In this document: in pieces, positions 49,501 to 58,315 of the stretch
Numbering within the stretch: the first letter of the stretch is position 1
How the letters are laid out: the number at the start of each line of letters is the position of its first letter
DNA from: Actinoplanes regularis
Lineage (GTDB): Bacteria > Actinomycetota > Actinomycetes > Mycobacteriales > Micromonosporaceae
NCBI RefSeq assembly: GCF_900188005.1
Contig: NZ_FZNR01000001.1
Span: 744,001-808,000, forward strand
DNA: 64,000 nucleotides
Direction: 5' to 3'
The notes under the pieces: generated by a model
Databases searched by the model: none
The model's input: only the letters and a program-made list of their open reading frames with translations
Told to the model about the DNA's origin: nothing
Position numbers and translations under genes: made by a program

Positions 49501-49811
49501 GACTCGATGTCCGTGCCGTACTCGAACAGCACCACGACGCTCGTCACGTTCTCGCGCGACGTCGAGGTGACCGTGTCGATGCCGTCGATGCCCTTGACGG
49601 CATCCTCGATCGGCTTGGTGAGCTGCTCCTCGACCGTCTCCGGCGACGCGCCGGGCAACACCGCGCTGACGAACGCGGCGGGCAGCTCAATCGAGGGGAA
49701 GAGCTGCTGCTTCAAAGACGGGATCGCGAAGAGGCCGAAGCCGCTGATCACGATTGCGATCAGGGCTACCAGACCTCGATTGGCAAGGCTTAACCGTGTC
49801 AGAGCTGACAT
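46566..49811 (-). CDS. RND efflux permease (HAE1/SwrC-like)
   Basis: This 1081-aa proton-driven exporter has 12 membrane helices and two large extracellular loops, as in AcrB and Bacillus SwrC. The helix-4 motif VGRVVDDSIVVLENI keeps the Asp-Asp proton relay; the helix-10 site reads GIVVTNAIVLMD, without the AcrB Lys, as in Gram-positive relatives. A charged C-terminal tail of about 90 residues is added. ATG 49811 follows GGGGGGAGC. No membrane-fusion protein or outer channel is encoded. Divergent from a MarR gene, which likely controls it. Confidence 0.93.
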   Translation of the reverse strand: MSALTRLSLANRGLVALIAIVISGFGLFAIPSLKQQLFPSIELPAAFVSAVLPGASPETVEEQLTKPIEDAVKGIDGIDTVTSTSRENVTSVVVLFEYGTDIESAVNQVTTSINRIQSQLPDGVDPQVFAGGTDDIPAIVLAASGGTDESDLLNKLNQTVVPELNGIAGVRDTQVAGARSKQVVITPDLAKLGAAGVSPASLTTVLQANGISIPAGAVTDGNNSLTVQVGTPITTVEQLQDVYLTGSRGPVRLGDVAKVESKLPVAESYTRTDGVDSLGIAVTARPDGNPVEISHKVREMLSDLEKDSGAKLTVITDQAPFVERSIKSLTTEGLLGLAMAVVVILVFLLSVRSTLVTAVSIPLSVLIALIALWAGDYTLNLLTLGALTIAVGRVVDDSIVVLENIKRHLEYGEEKVPAILGAVREVSGAVVASTLTTVAVFAPIALVGGLIGQIFSSFAITVTVALLASLVVSLTVVPVLAYWFLKPSNGGAEAEEIRRAAEEKELRSPLQRGYLPVIRFATTYRWATVLIGIVVLIGTFGLSTRLKTNFLDESGQDSITITQELPAGTSLAATDNAAKKVEAIVAGRDDVKNYQVTVGGNSANPFAGGGGAGTANFNVALEEDADAEKVSDQLRAEFAKLTDAGEIKIGQESSGLGSSQLSVEVTAADTAALTSATEQVRTAMTGIAGVADVDTTLAASVPRLDVAVNRKAAAAAGLTEAQVAQTVAGMFRSAPAGQISVDGASQDVVISFGSAPADTAALKALPLTTAKGVVPLSQIAEIKQVNGPEQVTRTDGNRTVTVTGTVTGANLTKVSQDLTKELDKLELPAGASYSVGGVSADQQEAFEQLGLAVLAAIAIVFIIMVATFRSIVQPIILLVSIPFAATGAIGLLLATGTALGVPALIGVLMLVGIVVTNAIVLMDLINTYRADGMSVQDAVIEGGRHRLRPILMTAIATIFALIPMALGLTGEGGFISQPLAIVVIGGLVSSTLLTLVLVPTLYTMVESGKERRKAKREARRAAQAAQSGLPEPRKSPEDAETVPDDAPVEAAPQPAASGALRGYTDQFEVLKMPKGPAKPQE

Positions 49812-49849
49812 GGGCGCTCCCCCCGAGATAATTTCGTCTGACGCTGATA

Positions 49850-49866
49850 GTTTGCATGACGCGAAC
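49850..49866. promoter_or_regulatory. Candidate MarR operator
   Basis: GTTTGCATGACGCGAAC is an imperfect 17-bp palindrome (6 of 8 positions match) in the 57-bp gap between the divergent RND and MarR genes, just ahead of the MarR ATG. MarR regulators commonly bind such 16-20-bp palindromes. Only symmetry and place support the call. Confidence 0.4.
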
Positions 49867-49868
49867 AA

Positions 49869-50411
49869 ATGATTTTCGATGGGGGTCCGCTGGTAACCTT
49901 CGTCGCCGGCCAGACCCGATACGGCCACAAGTACGTCACCAAGGAGCAGGTGCTGAGCGAAAAAGACAAGCTCATCGCGGAGATCATGGGCGCGCAGATC
50001 CGGCTGCAGCACCTGTTCGCAGATGACCGATCCGACCCGCTTTTCTCGTCACACCTGACGATGTCGCAGCTGAAGATCCTTCTGCTGCTCGCCCGGCACG
50101 GCAATCTGGCGGGCGGTGAGCTGGCTCGGCTCGTCGGCGTCGGAGCCGCCGCGCTGAGCGGCATGGTCGACCGGCTGGTGGTGCAGGAACTGGTCACGCG
50201 CACGGAGGACCTGCACGACCGGCGGGTCCGCCGGATCGGCCTCACGAAAGCGGGCACCGAGCTCATCGACGGCATCATCACCGCCGGAATGGCGAAACAG
50301 CGCGAGCTCCTCAGCCGGCTCACAGCCGAGGAGCTCGCGCTGGTGTCTCAGGCGACGGACCTGCTGTTGCGCGAGGCCGCCCGCATCGCCGAGGCGTCAG
50401 GCGAGGTCTAG
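49869..50411 (+). CDS. MarR family transcriptional regulator
   Basis: This protein of up to 180 aa has a winged helix-turn-helix: [27 protein letters not shown], recognition helix [14 protein letters not shown], and the wing with [16 protein letters not shown] (the D-x-R-x-x-R signature of MarR). Helices at both ends form the dimer interface. ATG 49869 lacks a clear ribosome site; GTG 49950 just after AAGGAG is an alternative. It probably represses the divergent RND gene and itself. Its last 15 bp overlap thrC. Confidence 0.9.
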   Translation: MIFDGGPLVTFVAGQTRYGHKYVTKEQVLSEKDKLIAEIMGAQIRLQHLFADDRSDPLFSSHLTMSQLKILLLLARHGNLAGGELARLVGVGAAALSGMVDRLVVQELVTRTEDLHDRRVRRIGLTKAGTELIDGIITAGMAKQRELLSRLTAEELALVSQATDLLLREAARIAEASGEV

Positions 50412-51446
50412 CGCCTTCGCGGCGATCAACGCGTCGTTCGCCACCACGGTCGGCGACGGCGCGGTGGAGATCGCCCACTCCGGGTCCTTCAGACCGTGCC
50501 CGGTGACCGTGCAGACCACCCGCGAGCCGGCCGGGATCCGGCCGGCCGCCGCCTGCTGCAGCAGGCCGGCCACGCTGGCCGCGCTGCCCAACTCGACGAA
50601 GACGCCCACCTCACGGGCGAGCAGGCGGTACGCGTTGAGGATGTCCCGGTCGGTGACCGCGGCGATCAGGCCGCCCGAGGCGTCCCGGGCGTCGAGGGCC
50701 TTCGTCCAGCTCGCCGGGTTGCCGATGCGGATCGCGGTGGCGATGGTGGAGGGCTGCTCGACCACCTTGCCGTTGACGATCGGGGCGGCGCCGGAGGCCT
50801 GGAAGCCGTACATCTTCGGCAGCTTCGTGCTGTTCCCGGCCGCCTCGTCCTCCTGGTACCCCATCCAGTACGCGGAGATGTTGCCGGCGTTGCCGACCGG
50901 GAGGCAGTGGATGTCCGGCGCGTCACCGAGCGCCTCGACGATCTCGAACGCGGCGGTCTTCTGCCCGTGCAGGCGGAAGATGTTCACCGAGTTGACCAGG
51001 GCGACGGGGTAGTCCTGGGAGAGCTTCGAGGCGAGCGCGAGGCAGTCGTCGAAGTTGCCGTCCACCTGGAGCAGCCGGGCCCCGTGCACCAGGGCCTGGG
51101 CCAGCTTGCCCAGCGCGATCTTGCCCTGCGGCACCAGCACCGCGCAGGTGATCCCGGCGCGGGCCGCGTACGCCGCGGCGGAGGCCGAGGTGTTGCCGGT
51201 GGAGGCGCAGATGATCGCCTTGGCACCCTCCTCGACCGCCTTGGAGACGGCCATGGTCATGCCACGGTCCTTGAACGAACCGGTCGGGTTGGCGCCCTCC
51301 ACCTTCAGGTAGACGTCCGCACCGATCTGCTGGGACAACACCGGCGCCGGCACCAGCGGCGTGTTGCCCTCGTGCAGTGTGACCACCGGGGTGGCCTCGG
51401 TCACCGGCAGCCGGTCCCGGTACGCCTCGATCAAACCCCGCCACAT
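50397..51446 (-). CDS. thrC: Threonine synthase
   Basis: This 349-aa PLP enzyme converts O-phosphohomoserine to threonine. The PLP Lys is in [12 protein letters not shown], the phosphate loop is [17 protein letters not shown], and the [15 protein letters not shown] and VTGHGLKDP motifs are present. ATG 51446 is preceded by GAGGAG; normal length for the short actinobacterial form. It is 76 bp downstream of the VOC gene on the same strand. Confidence 0.96.
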   Translation of the reverse strand: MWRGLIEAYRDRLPVTEATPVVTLHEGNTPLVPAPVLSQQIGADVYLKVEGANPTGSFKDRGMTMAVSKAVEEGAKAIICASTGNTSASAAAYAARAGITCAVLVPQGKIALGKLAQALVHGARLLQVDGNFDDCLALASKLSQDYPVALVNSVNIFRLHGQKTAAFEIVEALGDAPDIHCLPVGNAGNISAYWMGYQEDEAAGNSTKLPKMYGFQASGAAPIVNGKVVEQPSTIATAIRIGNPASWTKALDARDASGGLIAAVTDRDILNAYRLLAREVGVFVELGSAASVAGLLQQAAAGRIPAGSRVVCTVTGHGLKDPEWAISTAPSPTVVANDALIAAKALDLA

Positions 51447-51522
51447 GGCCGTACTCCTCACTCAAGCCGGGCAATCGCGCACAGCGTGCCCGACGCATCC
51501 GATCTTTGGGACTATGAGTCCA

Positions 51523-51891
51523 CTATTCGGGACGGTGACACACTGCCTCGACGTTGTTCCCGTCCGGATCGCGTACGAAAACACCGTAATAGTGCTCGTG
51601 GTACTCCGGATGCACCTTCGGCTCGTGCAGCACCTCGGCGCCGAACGCCACGGCCGCGGCGAAGAACGCGTCGACCGCGGCCCGGTCGGCGGCCGCGAAC
51701 GCGATGTGCGACTCGCGGAAGCCCTCACCCTCGTTGAAGCCGCCGATCCAGAAGTCCGGGTGGTCGGTGCCGTACCCGATGGCGACCTGGAAGTCCATCT
51801 GCCGGGTCACGCCCAGCGGGGCCAGCACCGCGTCGTAGAACGCGGCGCTCGCCGCCAGGTCCGCACATTGGAAACCCACGTGGTCCAGCAC
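51523..51891 (-). CDS. VOC (glyoxalase/dioxygenase) superfamily protein
   Basis: This 122-aa protein is made of two beta-alpha-beta-beta-beta units: HVGFQCADLAASAAFYDAVL with a metal His near the start, and ESHIAFAAADRAAVDAFF followed by YYGVFVRDPDGNNVEAVCH with likely metal Glu. It resembles the lactoylglutathione-lyase-like VOC proteins; substrate unknown. Its GTG shares a base with the hom stop codon (TAGTG), so it is translationally coupled to hom. Confidence 0.85.
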   Translation of the reverse strand: MLDHVGFQCADLAASAAFYDAVLAPLGVTRQMDFQVAIGYGTDHPDFWIGGFNEGEGFRESHIAFAAADRAAVDAFFAAAVAFGAEVLHEPKVHPEYHEHYYGVFVRDPDGNNVEAVCHRPE

Positions 51892-53189
51892 TATCCGGCT
51901 CCTCCTTCGACTCGAAGCACACTCGCGATCGACCGGACGATGTCCAGGCTCGCCAGCGACTCGACGGTGGCGGCCAGCGCGGCGTCCGGGGCGATATGGG
52001 TGACGATGACCAGTTTCGCATCGTCCGCCCGGCCGGACTGCCGGACCGTGGCGATCGAGACCTCGTGCTGGGCGAAGACACCGGCCACGGTGGCCAGCAC
52101 GCCCGGGCGCTCGGCCACGTCCAGGCTGATGTGGTACCGGGTCATCGACTCGCCGATCGGGCGCACCGTCAGCTCGGCGTAGTTGCTCTCGCTGGGCGCC
52201 CGGGTGCCGGTAAGCTTGTTGCGGGCCGCCGCGACGATGTCGCCGAGCACCGCGCTGGCGGTCGGACGGCCGCCGGCACCACGGCCGTAGAACATCAGCG
52301 GCCCGGCCGCCTCGGCCTCCACGAACACCGCGTTGAACGCGTCGCCGACCCCGGCCAGCGGGTGGCTCAGCGGAATCATCGCCGGGTGCACCCGGACACT
52401 CACCGAATCGGCGGTGCGCTGGGCGATGCAGAGCAGCTTGATGGTGCAGCCCATCTCCTTGGCGCTGGCCATGTCGCCGGCGGTCACGCCGGTCATGCCC
52501 TCACGGAACACGTCCGCGGCGGTGACCCGGGTGTGGAAGGCGAGCGAGGCGAGGATCGCGGCCTTCGCGGCGGCGTCGAAGCCCTCGACGTCGGCGGTCG
52601 GGTCGGCCTCGGCGTAACCCAGCTCGGTGGCCTCCTCCAGGGCCTCGTTGAAGCCGGCCCCGGTGGACGCCATCGAGGAGAGGATGAAGTTGGTGGTGCC
52701 GTTCACGATGCCGGTGACAGCGGTGACCCGGTCCCCGTGCAACGACTCGCGCATCGGCCGCAGCAGTGGGATCGCGCCGGCCACCGACGCCTCGTAGTAC
52801 AGGTCGGCGTTGCCCTCGGCCGCCGCATCGTGCAGCGTGCCGCCGTCCTCGGCGAGCAGCGCCTTGTTCGCGGTGACCACGCTCTTGCCGGCCCGCAGCG
52901 CCTCGACCAGCCAGGTCCGGGCCGGCTCGATGCCGCCGACCACCTCGATCACCACGTCCACGTCGTCCCGCTTGATCAGGCCGAGCGCGTCCGTGGTGAA
53001 CAGGGCCGGGTCGACCGGCAGATCACCGCGCTCGCGGCCGAGCCGGCGCACGGCGATGCCCGCCAGCTCCAGCGGGGCGCCGATCCGGGCGGTCAGATCC
53101 TCGGCCTGCTCGTGCAACAGTCGGACGACTTCGGTGCCGACGGTGCCGCAACCCAGAAGGGCTAGACGGACTGGCTTCGCTGGGTTCAT
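51891..53189 (-). CDS. hom: Homoserine dehydrogenase
   Basis: This 432-aa enzyme reduces aspartate semialdehyde to homoserine. It has the NAD(P) motif LLGCGTVGTEV, the catalytic region NGTTNFIL and GYAEADPTADVEGFDAAAK (catalytic Lys/Asp), and a C-terminal ACT domain (SLDVAERPGVLATVAGVFAQ), the usual site of threonine feedback. It is not fused to aspartokinase. ATG overlaps the lysA stop by 4 bp. Confidence 0.96.
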   Translation of the reverse strand: MNPAKPVRLALLGCGTVGTEVVRLLHEQAEDLTARIGAPLELAGIAVRRLGRERGDLPVDPALFTTDALGLIKRDDVDVVIEVVGGIEPARTWLVEALRAGKSVVTANKALLAEDGGTLHDAAAEGNADLYYEASVAGAIPLLRPMRESLHGDRVTAVTGIVNGTTNFILSSMASTGAGFNEALEEATELGYAEADPTADVEGFDAAAKAAILASLAFHTRVTAADVFREGMTGVTAGDMASAKEMGCTIKLLCIAQRTADSVSVRVHPAMIPLSHPLAGVGDAFNAVFVEAEAAGPLMFYGRGAGGRPTASAVLGDIVAAARNKLTGTRAPSESNYAELTVRPIGESMTRYHISLDVAERPGVLATVAGVFAQHEVSIATVRQSGRADDAKLVIVTHIAPDAALAATVESLASLDIVRSIASVLRVEGGAG

Positions 53190-54571
53190 CCAACATCCAA
53201 TGCAAGCAGGTCGTCCTCGGTCTCGCGCCGCACGATGACGCGGGCCGCGCCGTCGCGCACCGCCACCACGGGCGGCCGAGGAACGTGGTTGTAGTTGCTG
53301 GCCATACTCCGGCAGTAGGCACCGGTACCCGGAACGGCAACAAGATCTCCGGGCTGCACGTCGGCGGGCAGGAATTCATCCTTCACGACGATGTCCCCGG
53401 ACTCACAATGTTTTCCCACAACGCGGGCGAGCATCGGCTCCGTGTCGGACGTCCGGTTCGCCAGGGTCGCGGAGTAGGACGCGTCGTAGAGCGCGGTCCG
53501 GATGTTGTCGCTCATCCCGCCGTCCACACTCACGTACGTCCGGATCCCGTCGACGTCCTTGACCGTGCCCACCTCGTAGAGGGTGAAGACGGCCGGCCCG
53601 ACGATCGCCCGGCCCGGCTCGATGGAGAGCCTCGGCATCCGCAACGAGGCCAGCTCACACTCCGACTCGACGATCTTGTTGATCCGCTTGGCCAGATCAC
53701 CCGGCGTCGACGGGTCGTCCTGTGTGGTGTACGCGATACCGAACCCACCGCCCAGGTCGAGCTCCGGCAGCTCCACCCCGCGCGCGTCGCGAACCTGCGC
53801 CTGCAGCTCCAGGATCCGCCGGGCGGCCACCTCGAACCCGCTGGTGTCGAAGATCTGCGAACCGATGTGCGAGTGCAGCCCGCGCAGCTCGAGCACGTCC
53901 TCGTCGAGGATCTGCGCGCAGGCCGCGAACGCCGCCCCACCGGCCAGCGAGAAGCCGAACTTCTGGTCCTCGTGCGCGGTCGCGATGAACTCGTGGGTGT
54001 GCGCCTCGACGCCCACGGTGACCCGGACCAGCACGCTGGGCCGCTTGCCGCTCTCCCGGGAGAGCTCGGTCAGCCGGGCGATCTCGTGGAACGAATCGAC
54101 GACGATCCGGCCCACCCCGGCGTCCAGCGCCCGGCGCAACTCGGAGAGCGACTTGTTGTTGCCGTGGAAGCCGATCCGCTCCGGCGGGAACCCGGCCGCC
54201 AGCGCCACCGCCAGCTCACCGCCGGAACAGACGTCGAGGAAGAGGCCCTCCTCCTCGACGATCCGGATGACCGCCTTGCAGAGGAACGACTTGCCGGCGT
54301 AGTAGACGTCCGCCTCGGCGAAGGCGGCCGCGAAATCGCGGCAGCGCGCCCGCAGATCGTCCTCGTCGAGCAGGTACGCCGGGGTGCCGTAATCGGCGGC
54401 CAGGTCGGTGACGCTGACGCCGCCGATCTGGAGGGACCCGGCGTCGGTGCGGCTCACGGTGCGTGGCCAGAGTTGCGGTACGAGGGCGTTCACGTCCTCC
54501 GGGGTACGCAACCAGGCAGGCCCGCGGTTGCCGAGGTCGCCGTGCAGCGCCCCGGCCTCGTGTGCGCGCAT
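53186..54571 (-). CDS. lysA: Diaminopimelate decarboxylase
   Basis: This 461-aa fold-type III PLP enzyme makes lysine from meso-diaminopimelate. PLP Lys in VYYAGKSFLCKAV, HSHIGSQIFDTSGF, phosphate-binding GGGFGIAY and the partner-subunit Cys in HCESGD. The ATG at 54571 is 2 bp after argS; the very long upstream open frame is an out-of-frame shadow of argS. It forms a tight argS-lysA-hom-VOC operon. Confidence 0.95.
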   Translation of the reverse strand: MRAHEAGALHGDLGNRGPAWLRTPEDVNALVPQLWPRTVSRTDAGSLQIGGVSVTDLAADYGTPAYLLDEDDLRARCRDFAAAFAEADVYYAGKSFLCKAVIRIVEEEGLFLDVCSGGELAVALAAGFPPERIGFHGNNKSLSELRRALDAGVGRIVVDSFHEIARLTELSRESGKRPSVLVRVTVGVEAHTHEFIATAHEDQKFGFSLAGGAAFAACAQILDEDVLELRGLHSHIGSQIFDTSGFEVAARRILELQAQVRDARGVELPELDLGGGFGIAYTTQDDPSTPGDLAKRINKIVESECELASLRMPRLSIEPGRAIVGPAVFTLYEVGTVKDVDGIRTYVSVDGGMSDNIRTALYDASYSATLANRTSDTEPMLARVVGKHCESGDIVVKDEFLPADVQPGDLVAVPGTGAYCRSMASNYNHVPRPPVVAVRDGAARVIVRRETEDDLLALDVG

Positions 54572-54573
54572 GA

Positions 54574-56238
54574 CTACATCCTCTCCGGCGCGGAGACCCC
54601 GAGCAGGTCCAACCCGTTCGCGATCACCGTACGAGTGGCCTCGGCCAGCCAGAGCCGGGCGTGGGTGAGTTCGGTCACCGGCTCGTCGACCGTCTTCGGC
54701 AGCACCTGGCAGACGTCGTAGAACCGGTGGTAGTCGGTGGCCACCCGCTCCTCCAGGTAGACCGCGATCCGGTGCGGCTCGCGCAGCTCGGCCGCGGTGG
54801 CCACCACGCTCGGGAACTCGCCGAGCGTCTTGAGCAGGTTCTTCTCCCGCTCGTGGGAGAGCAGCGCGGGGTCGTAGTCGGCGGCACGGGTGATCTGCTT
54901 CTCGGCGGCGTTGCGCAGCAGCGAGGCGATCCGGGCGTGCGCGTACTGCACGTAGAAGACCGGGTTGTCGCTGGAGTTCTTGGTGATCTCCTCGATGTCC
55001 AGCGTGAGCGTGGAGTCGGTGGAGGAACGGGCCAGCGAGTACCGCGCGGCGTCCACGCCGACCGCCTCGAGCATCTCGTCCAGCGTGATGATGTTGCCGG
55101 CCCGCTTCGACAGCCGCACCGGCTGGCCGGCCCGGACCAGGTTCACCAGCTGGCCGATCAGGATCTCGATGTGCTCCTTCGGGTCGTCGCCGGCACACGC
55201 CGCGATCGCCTTGAGCCGGCCGATGTAGCCGTGGTGGTCCGCCCCGAGCAGGTAGAGGCACCGGTCGAAGCCGCGCTCGCGCTTGTTGATGTAGTACGCC
55301 GCGTCGGCCGCGAAGTAGGTCTTCTCACCGTTCGACCGGATCAGCACCCGGTCCTTGTCGTCGGTGAAGTCGGTGGTGCGCAGCCAGACCGCGCCCCCGT
55401 CCTCGAAGATGTGCCCCTGCTTGCGCAGCTCGTCGAGGGCGTGCTCGACCGCGCCGCCGTCGTGCAGCTCCTTCTCCGAGAACCAGACGTCGAAGTGCAC
55501 GCCGAACCGCTCGAGGCTCTCCCGGATCTCCTTGAGCATCAGCGCGTAGCCGTGGGCCCAGAAGACCGGCAGCGCGGTCTCCGCCTCCTGGCCGGCCAGC
55601 TCCGGCTCCTCGCTGAGGATCTGCTGGGCGATCTCGCCGATGTAGTCGCCGCCGTAGCCGTCCTCCGGGGCCGGCTCGCCGTTCGCCGCCGCATACAGCG
55701 ACCGGGCGAAGCGGTCCACCTGCGCGCCGGCGTCGTTGATGTAGTACTCGCTGGTCACCTCGGCGCCGGCGGCGGCCAGGATGCGGCGCAGCGAGTCACC
55801 GACCGCGGCCCACCGGGTGTGCCCCAGGTGGATCGGCCCGGTCGGGTTCGCCGAGACGAACTCCAGGTTAATTTTCTGACCGGCAAGCTTGCTGTTCCGG
55901 CCGTACGCCGGACCCGCTTCGACGACCGTGCGGGCGATAGTGCCGGTGACCGCGGCGTCCAGGCGGATGTTCAGGAAGCCCGGGCCGGCGATCTCCACCG
56001 ATTTGATCCCGTCACGCCGCCCCAACTCCTCGGCGAGGGCGGCGGCCAGCTCACGCGGCGCCATCCCGACCTTCTTGCCCAATTGCAGGGCGAGCGTGGA
56101 GGCGTAGTCGCCGTGCTCGGGGTTGCGGGGCCGCTCCATCGCCGTGGTCGCGGGCAGCGCGGCCAGGTCCAGGCCACGCGTCTCGAATACGGCACGAGCA
56201 GCTGAGAGAACGGTGTCAGCAAGGTTGGCGGGAGTCAC
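54574..56238 (-). CDS. argS: Arginyl-tRNA synthetase
   Basis: This 554-aa class I synthetase has the Add-1 N-terminal domain, HIGH-type motif [15 protein letters not shown], a degenerate KMSK-like site [15 protein letters not shown], and the DALR anticodon-binding C-terminal domain ([33 protein letters not shown]). GTG start at 56238. It is the first gene of the argS-lysA-hom cluster and is divergent from the DUF3105 gene. Confidence 0.97.
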   Translation of the reverse strand: MTPANLADTVLSAARAVFETRGLDLAALPATTAMERPRNPEHGDYASTLALQLGKKVGMAPRELAAALAEELGRRDGIKSVEIAGPGFLNIRLDAAVTGTIARTVVEAGPAYGRNSKLAGQKINLEFVSANPTGPIHLGHTRWAAVGDSLRRILAAAGAEVTSEYYINDAGAQVDRFARSLYAAANGEPAPEDGYGGDYIGEIAQQILSEEPELAGQEAETALPVFWAHGYALMLKEIRESLERFGVHFDVWFSEKELHDGGAVEHALDELRKQGHIFEDGGAVWLRTTDFTDDKDRVLIRSNGEKTYFAADAAYYINKRERGFDRCLYLLGADHHGYIGRLKAIAACAGDDPKEHIEILIGQLVNLVRAGQPVRLSKRAGNIITLDEMLEAVGVDAARYSLARSSTDSTLTLDIEEITKNSSDNPVFYVQYAHARIASLLRNAAEKQITRAADYDPALLSHEREKNLLKTLGEFPSVVATAAELREPHRIAVYLEERVATDYHRFYDVCQVLPKTVDEPVTELTHARLWLAEATRTVIANGLDLLGVSAPERM

Positions 56239-56324
56239 CAGACCATGCTATCGGGGGTACACTTCACCGTTCGGCGGCCACCCGAGCCCCGCCTTCCCCC
56301 TTATCCACGAATCGACGAGGCGCG

Positions 56325-57164
56325 ATGAGTATGAGCACGCCGGGGCCCGAACGGGTCCCCTCCACCGTGAAGGTCGGTAAGACCACTGGTCAGGGTAAGC
56401 CGCCGACCGGCAAGCCGGGCCAGAACCGGCCGGCCGGCAAGGGCCAGGCAGGAAAGGGCGGCAAGGGCCGCAAGCCGGTCACCCCGGTCAAGGTGAGCGG
56501 CGGTCGTAACTGGGGGCCGATCGCCGTGGCCGGAGCGGTCGTACTGGTCGCCGTCGGCATCATCGGATACGGCGTGTACGCCTCGGTCCAGGGCTCCCGC
56601 GACTGGACCGAGAAGATGGCCGACATCCAGGGCGTCGTCGACTACCGCGCGCAGAAGAATCCGCAGATCGACGACCGCACCCACAAGGACGGCGCGCTCA
56701 CCTACGTGACCAGCCCGCCCGTCGGCGGCGCGCACAACGGCACCTGGCAGAACTGCATGGGTGACGTGTACTCCGCGCCGATCGCCAACGAGCACGCGGT
56801 GCACAGCCTGGAGCACGGCGCGGTCTGGATCACCTACAAGCAGGGCCTCGCCGCCGACCAGGTCGCGACCCTGCAGGACAAGGTCGAGGGCAAGGACTAC
56901 ATGCTCCTGTCTCCCTACGCCGGCCTCGACAAGAACGTCTCCGTCCAGGCCTGGGGCTACCAGCTCAAGACCGACGACGTCAACGACGGCCGGATCGACG
57001 ACTTCATCGCGGCGGCCCGGGTAAAGGCGTCGATGGAGCCCGGCGCGGGCTGCTCCAGCGGCAACACCACCACCGGCCCGGTCACCGCCGCCCAGAACAA
57101 CGGCGCGACCATGCCCTCCGCCGCCCCGAGCAACGCCGCGGCCGTGCCCTCCGCCGGCAGCTGA
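56325..57164 (+). CDS. DUF3105 membrane-anchored protein
   Basis: This 279-aa protein has a Lys/Gly/Pro-rich cytoplasmic lead of about 60 residues, one membrane helix (AVAGAVVLVAVGIIGYGVYA) and an extracellular DUF3105 domain with SPPVGGAHNGTWQNC and HAVHSLEHGAVWITY, His-rich motifs that could bind metal. The C-terminus is Ala/Ser/Pro-rich. Function unknown. Its stop shares a base with the start of the DUF305 gene; such pairing is common in Actinobacteria. Confidence 0.88.
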   Translation: MSMSTPGPERVPSTVKVGKTTGQGKPPTGKPGQNRPAGKGQAGKGGKGRKPVTPVKVSGGRNWGPIAVAGAVVLVAVGIIGYGVYASVQGSRDWTEKMADIQGVVDYRAQKNPQIDDRTHKDGALTYVTSPPVGGAHNGTWQNCMGDVYSAPIANEHAVHSLEHGAVWITYKQGLAADQVATLQDKVEGKDYMLLSPYAGLDKNVSVQAWGYQLKTDDVNDGRIDDFIAAARVKASMEPGAGCSSGNTTTGPVTAAQNNGATMPSAAPSNAAAVPSAGS

Positions 57165-57823
57165 TGATCCGCGACCTGACCACCCCGGACGCCGACTCGG
57201 CGTCCGGGGTGACCCCCACCGCGGACCGCCAGCGGTTCGGCTACGCCGCGCTCGCCCTGCTGCTCGTCGGCATCGTGCTCGGCGCCGCGATCGGCCTGGT
57301 GATCCCGCAGTTCCGGACCCCGGGCGACGACTCGGTCGAGGCGGGCTTCTTCCGCGACATGTCGACCCATCACGCCCAAGCCGTCGAGATGTCGATGATC
57401 GCCCACGCCGGCTCGGCAACCCCGAGCATCGTCACCCTGTCGGCCGACATCGCCACCACCCAGCAGGCCCAGATCGGCTACATGCAGGCCTGGCTGCGCG
57501 ACTGGGACCTGAGCCCGACCAGCGACAACACCGCGATGGCGTGGATGCCGGACTCGGCCGGCTCGGTGGTCAACGGGCTGATGCCCGGCATGGCCAACCC
57601 GGAACAGCTCGCGTCGCTGCGCAAGGCCACCGGCAAGGACCTGGACATCCAGTTCCTCGAGCTGATGCGGGCGCATCACCTGGGCGGCATCCACATGGCC
57701 CAGGAGGCCGAGGAACTGTCCGACAACAAGGACGTGGACTGGCTGGCGAACAGCATGGTGGCCGCCCAGCAGGGCGAGATCCAGCTGATCGACGACCTGC
57801 TCAAGCAGGCCCGATCCAGCTGA
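57164..57823 (+). CDS. DUF305 family protein
   Basis: This 219-aa protein has one N-terminal membrane helix (YAALALLLVGIVLGAAIGLV) and an extracellular helical DUF305 domain. The paired motifs MSTHHAQAVEMSMIA and MRAHHLGGIHMAQEA hold the His and Met residues typical of the family, some of which bind copper (CopM). It is coupled to the DUF3105 gene, so both probably act together at the cell surface, perhaps in metal handling. Confidence 0.9.
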   Translation: MIRDLTTPDADSASGVTPTADRQRFGYAALALLLVGIVLGAAIGLVIPQFRTPGDDSVEAGFFRDMSTHHAQAVEMSMIAHAGSATPSIVTLSADIATTQQAQIGYMQAWLRDWDLSPTSDNTAMAWMPDSAGSVVNGLMPGMANPEQLASLRKATGKDLDIQFLELMRAHHLGGIHMAQEAEELSDNKDVDWLANSMVAAQQGEIQLIDDLLKQARSS

Positions 57824-57877
57824 CCGGCACCGGTTGGCGGTGGTCTCCAGGAGCCTGCTAGGCTTCTGAACCACTGG

Positions 57878-57949
57878 GCCCCCGTAGCTCAGGGGATAGA
57901 GCGTCGCCCTCCGGAGGCGAAAGCGCAGGTTCGAATCCTGCCGGGGGCA
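57878..57949 (+). tRNA. tRNA-Arg (anticodon CCG)
   Basis: A 72-nt cloverleaf: acceptor GCCCCCG / CGGGGGC, D arm GCTC...GAGC, anticodon stem TCGCC / GGCGA around loop CTCCGGA (anticodon CCG, reading CGG), variable AAGC, T arm GCAGG TTCGAAT CCTGC, discriminator A. CCA is not encoded. A lower-GC NACHT gene follows, so this may be an integration-prone site. Confidence 0.97.
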
Positions 57950-57959
57950 CGATGTGATC

Positions 57960-57996
57960 GGGCACCGTTGTTCGCAGAAAGCGCGAACCGGTGCCC
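57960..57996 (+). terminator. Terminator after tRNA-Arg
   Basis: GGGCACCG-TT-GTTCGC pairs with GCGAAC-CGGTGCCC across a 7-nt loop, with a 2-nt bulge, followed by a mildly T-rich stretch. It starts 10 bp after the tRNA. Confidence 0.8.
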
Positions 57997-58315
57997 ATCG
58001 TGCTTTCATCCCTGGGGCCCGAGCCCCAGACCCCGCGCCGGGGATACCCCGGAGCCCCATCAGGCCGCTCTGAAGATGCAGCGATCCTGGGCCGAGGTCG
58101 AAGTTGTTCCAACCTTCAAGCCCTGTTCGAGTACGCCATAGGCTGCTCCCGTCCTCGTAGCGGCGTTTTCTGCGACCGTGAGTAAATAGCAGCTCGGTCT
58201 CATGACAGGTTGCGGGCGCTTTCGAGCGGATTCCCGGAGATCCCCGCCCGAACTAACCCGATTGCCGAGCGGCCGACCGCCCTACACCGTCGAGTGAGCC
58301 GTCCTCCTCGACGGA
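57997..58315. other. Intergenic region between tRNA-Arg and the NACHT gene
   Basis: About 320 bp with no supportable gene. It contains a small hairpin (CTGGGGC / GCCCCAG at 58012-58029) and then lower-GC sequence. I saw no second copy of the tRNA 3' end, integrase or IS remnant. Confidence 0.6.
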
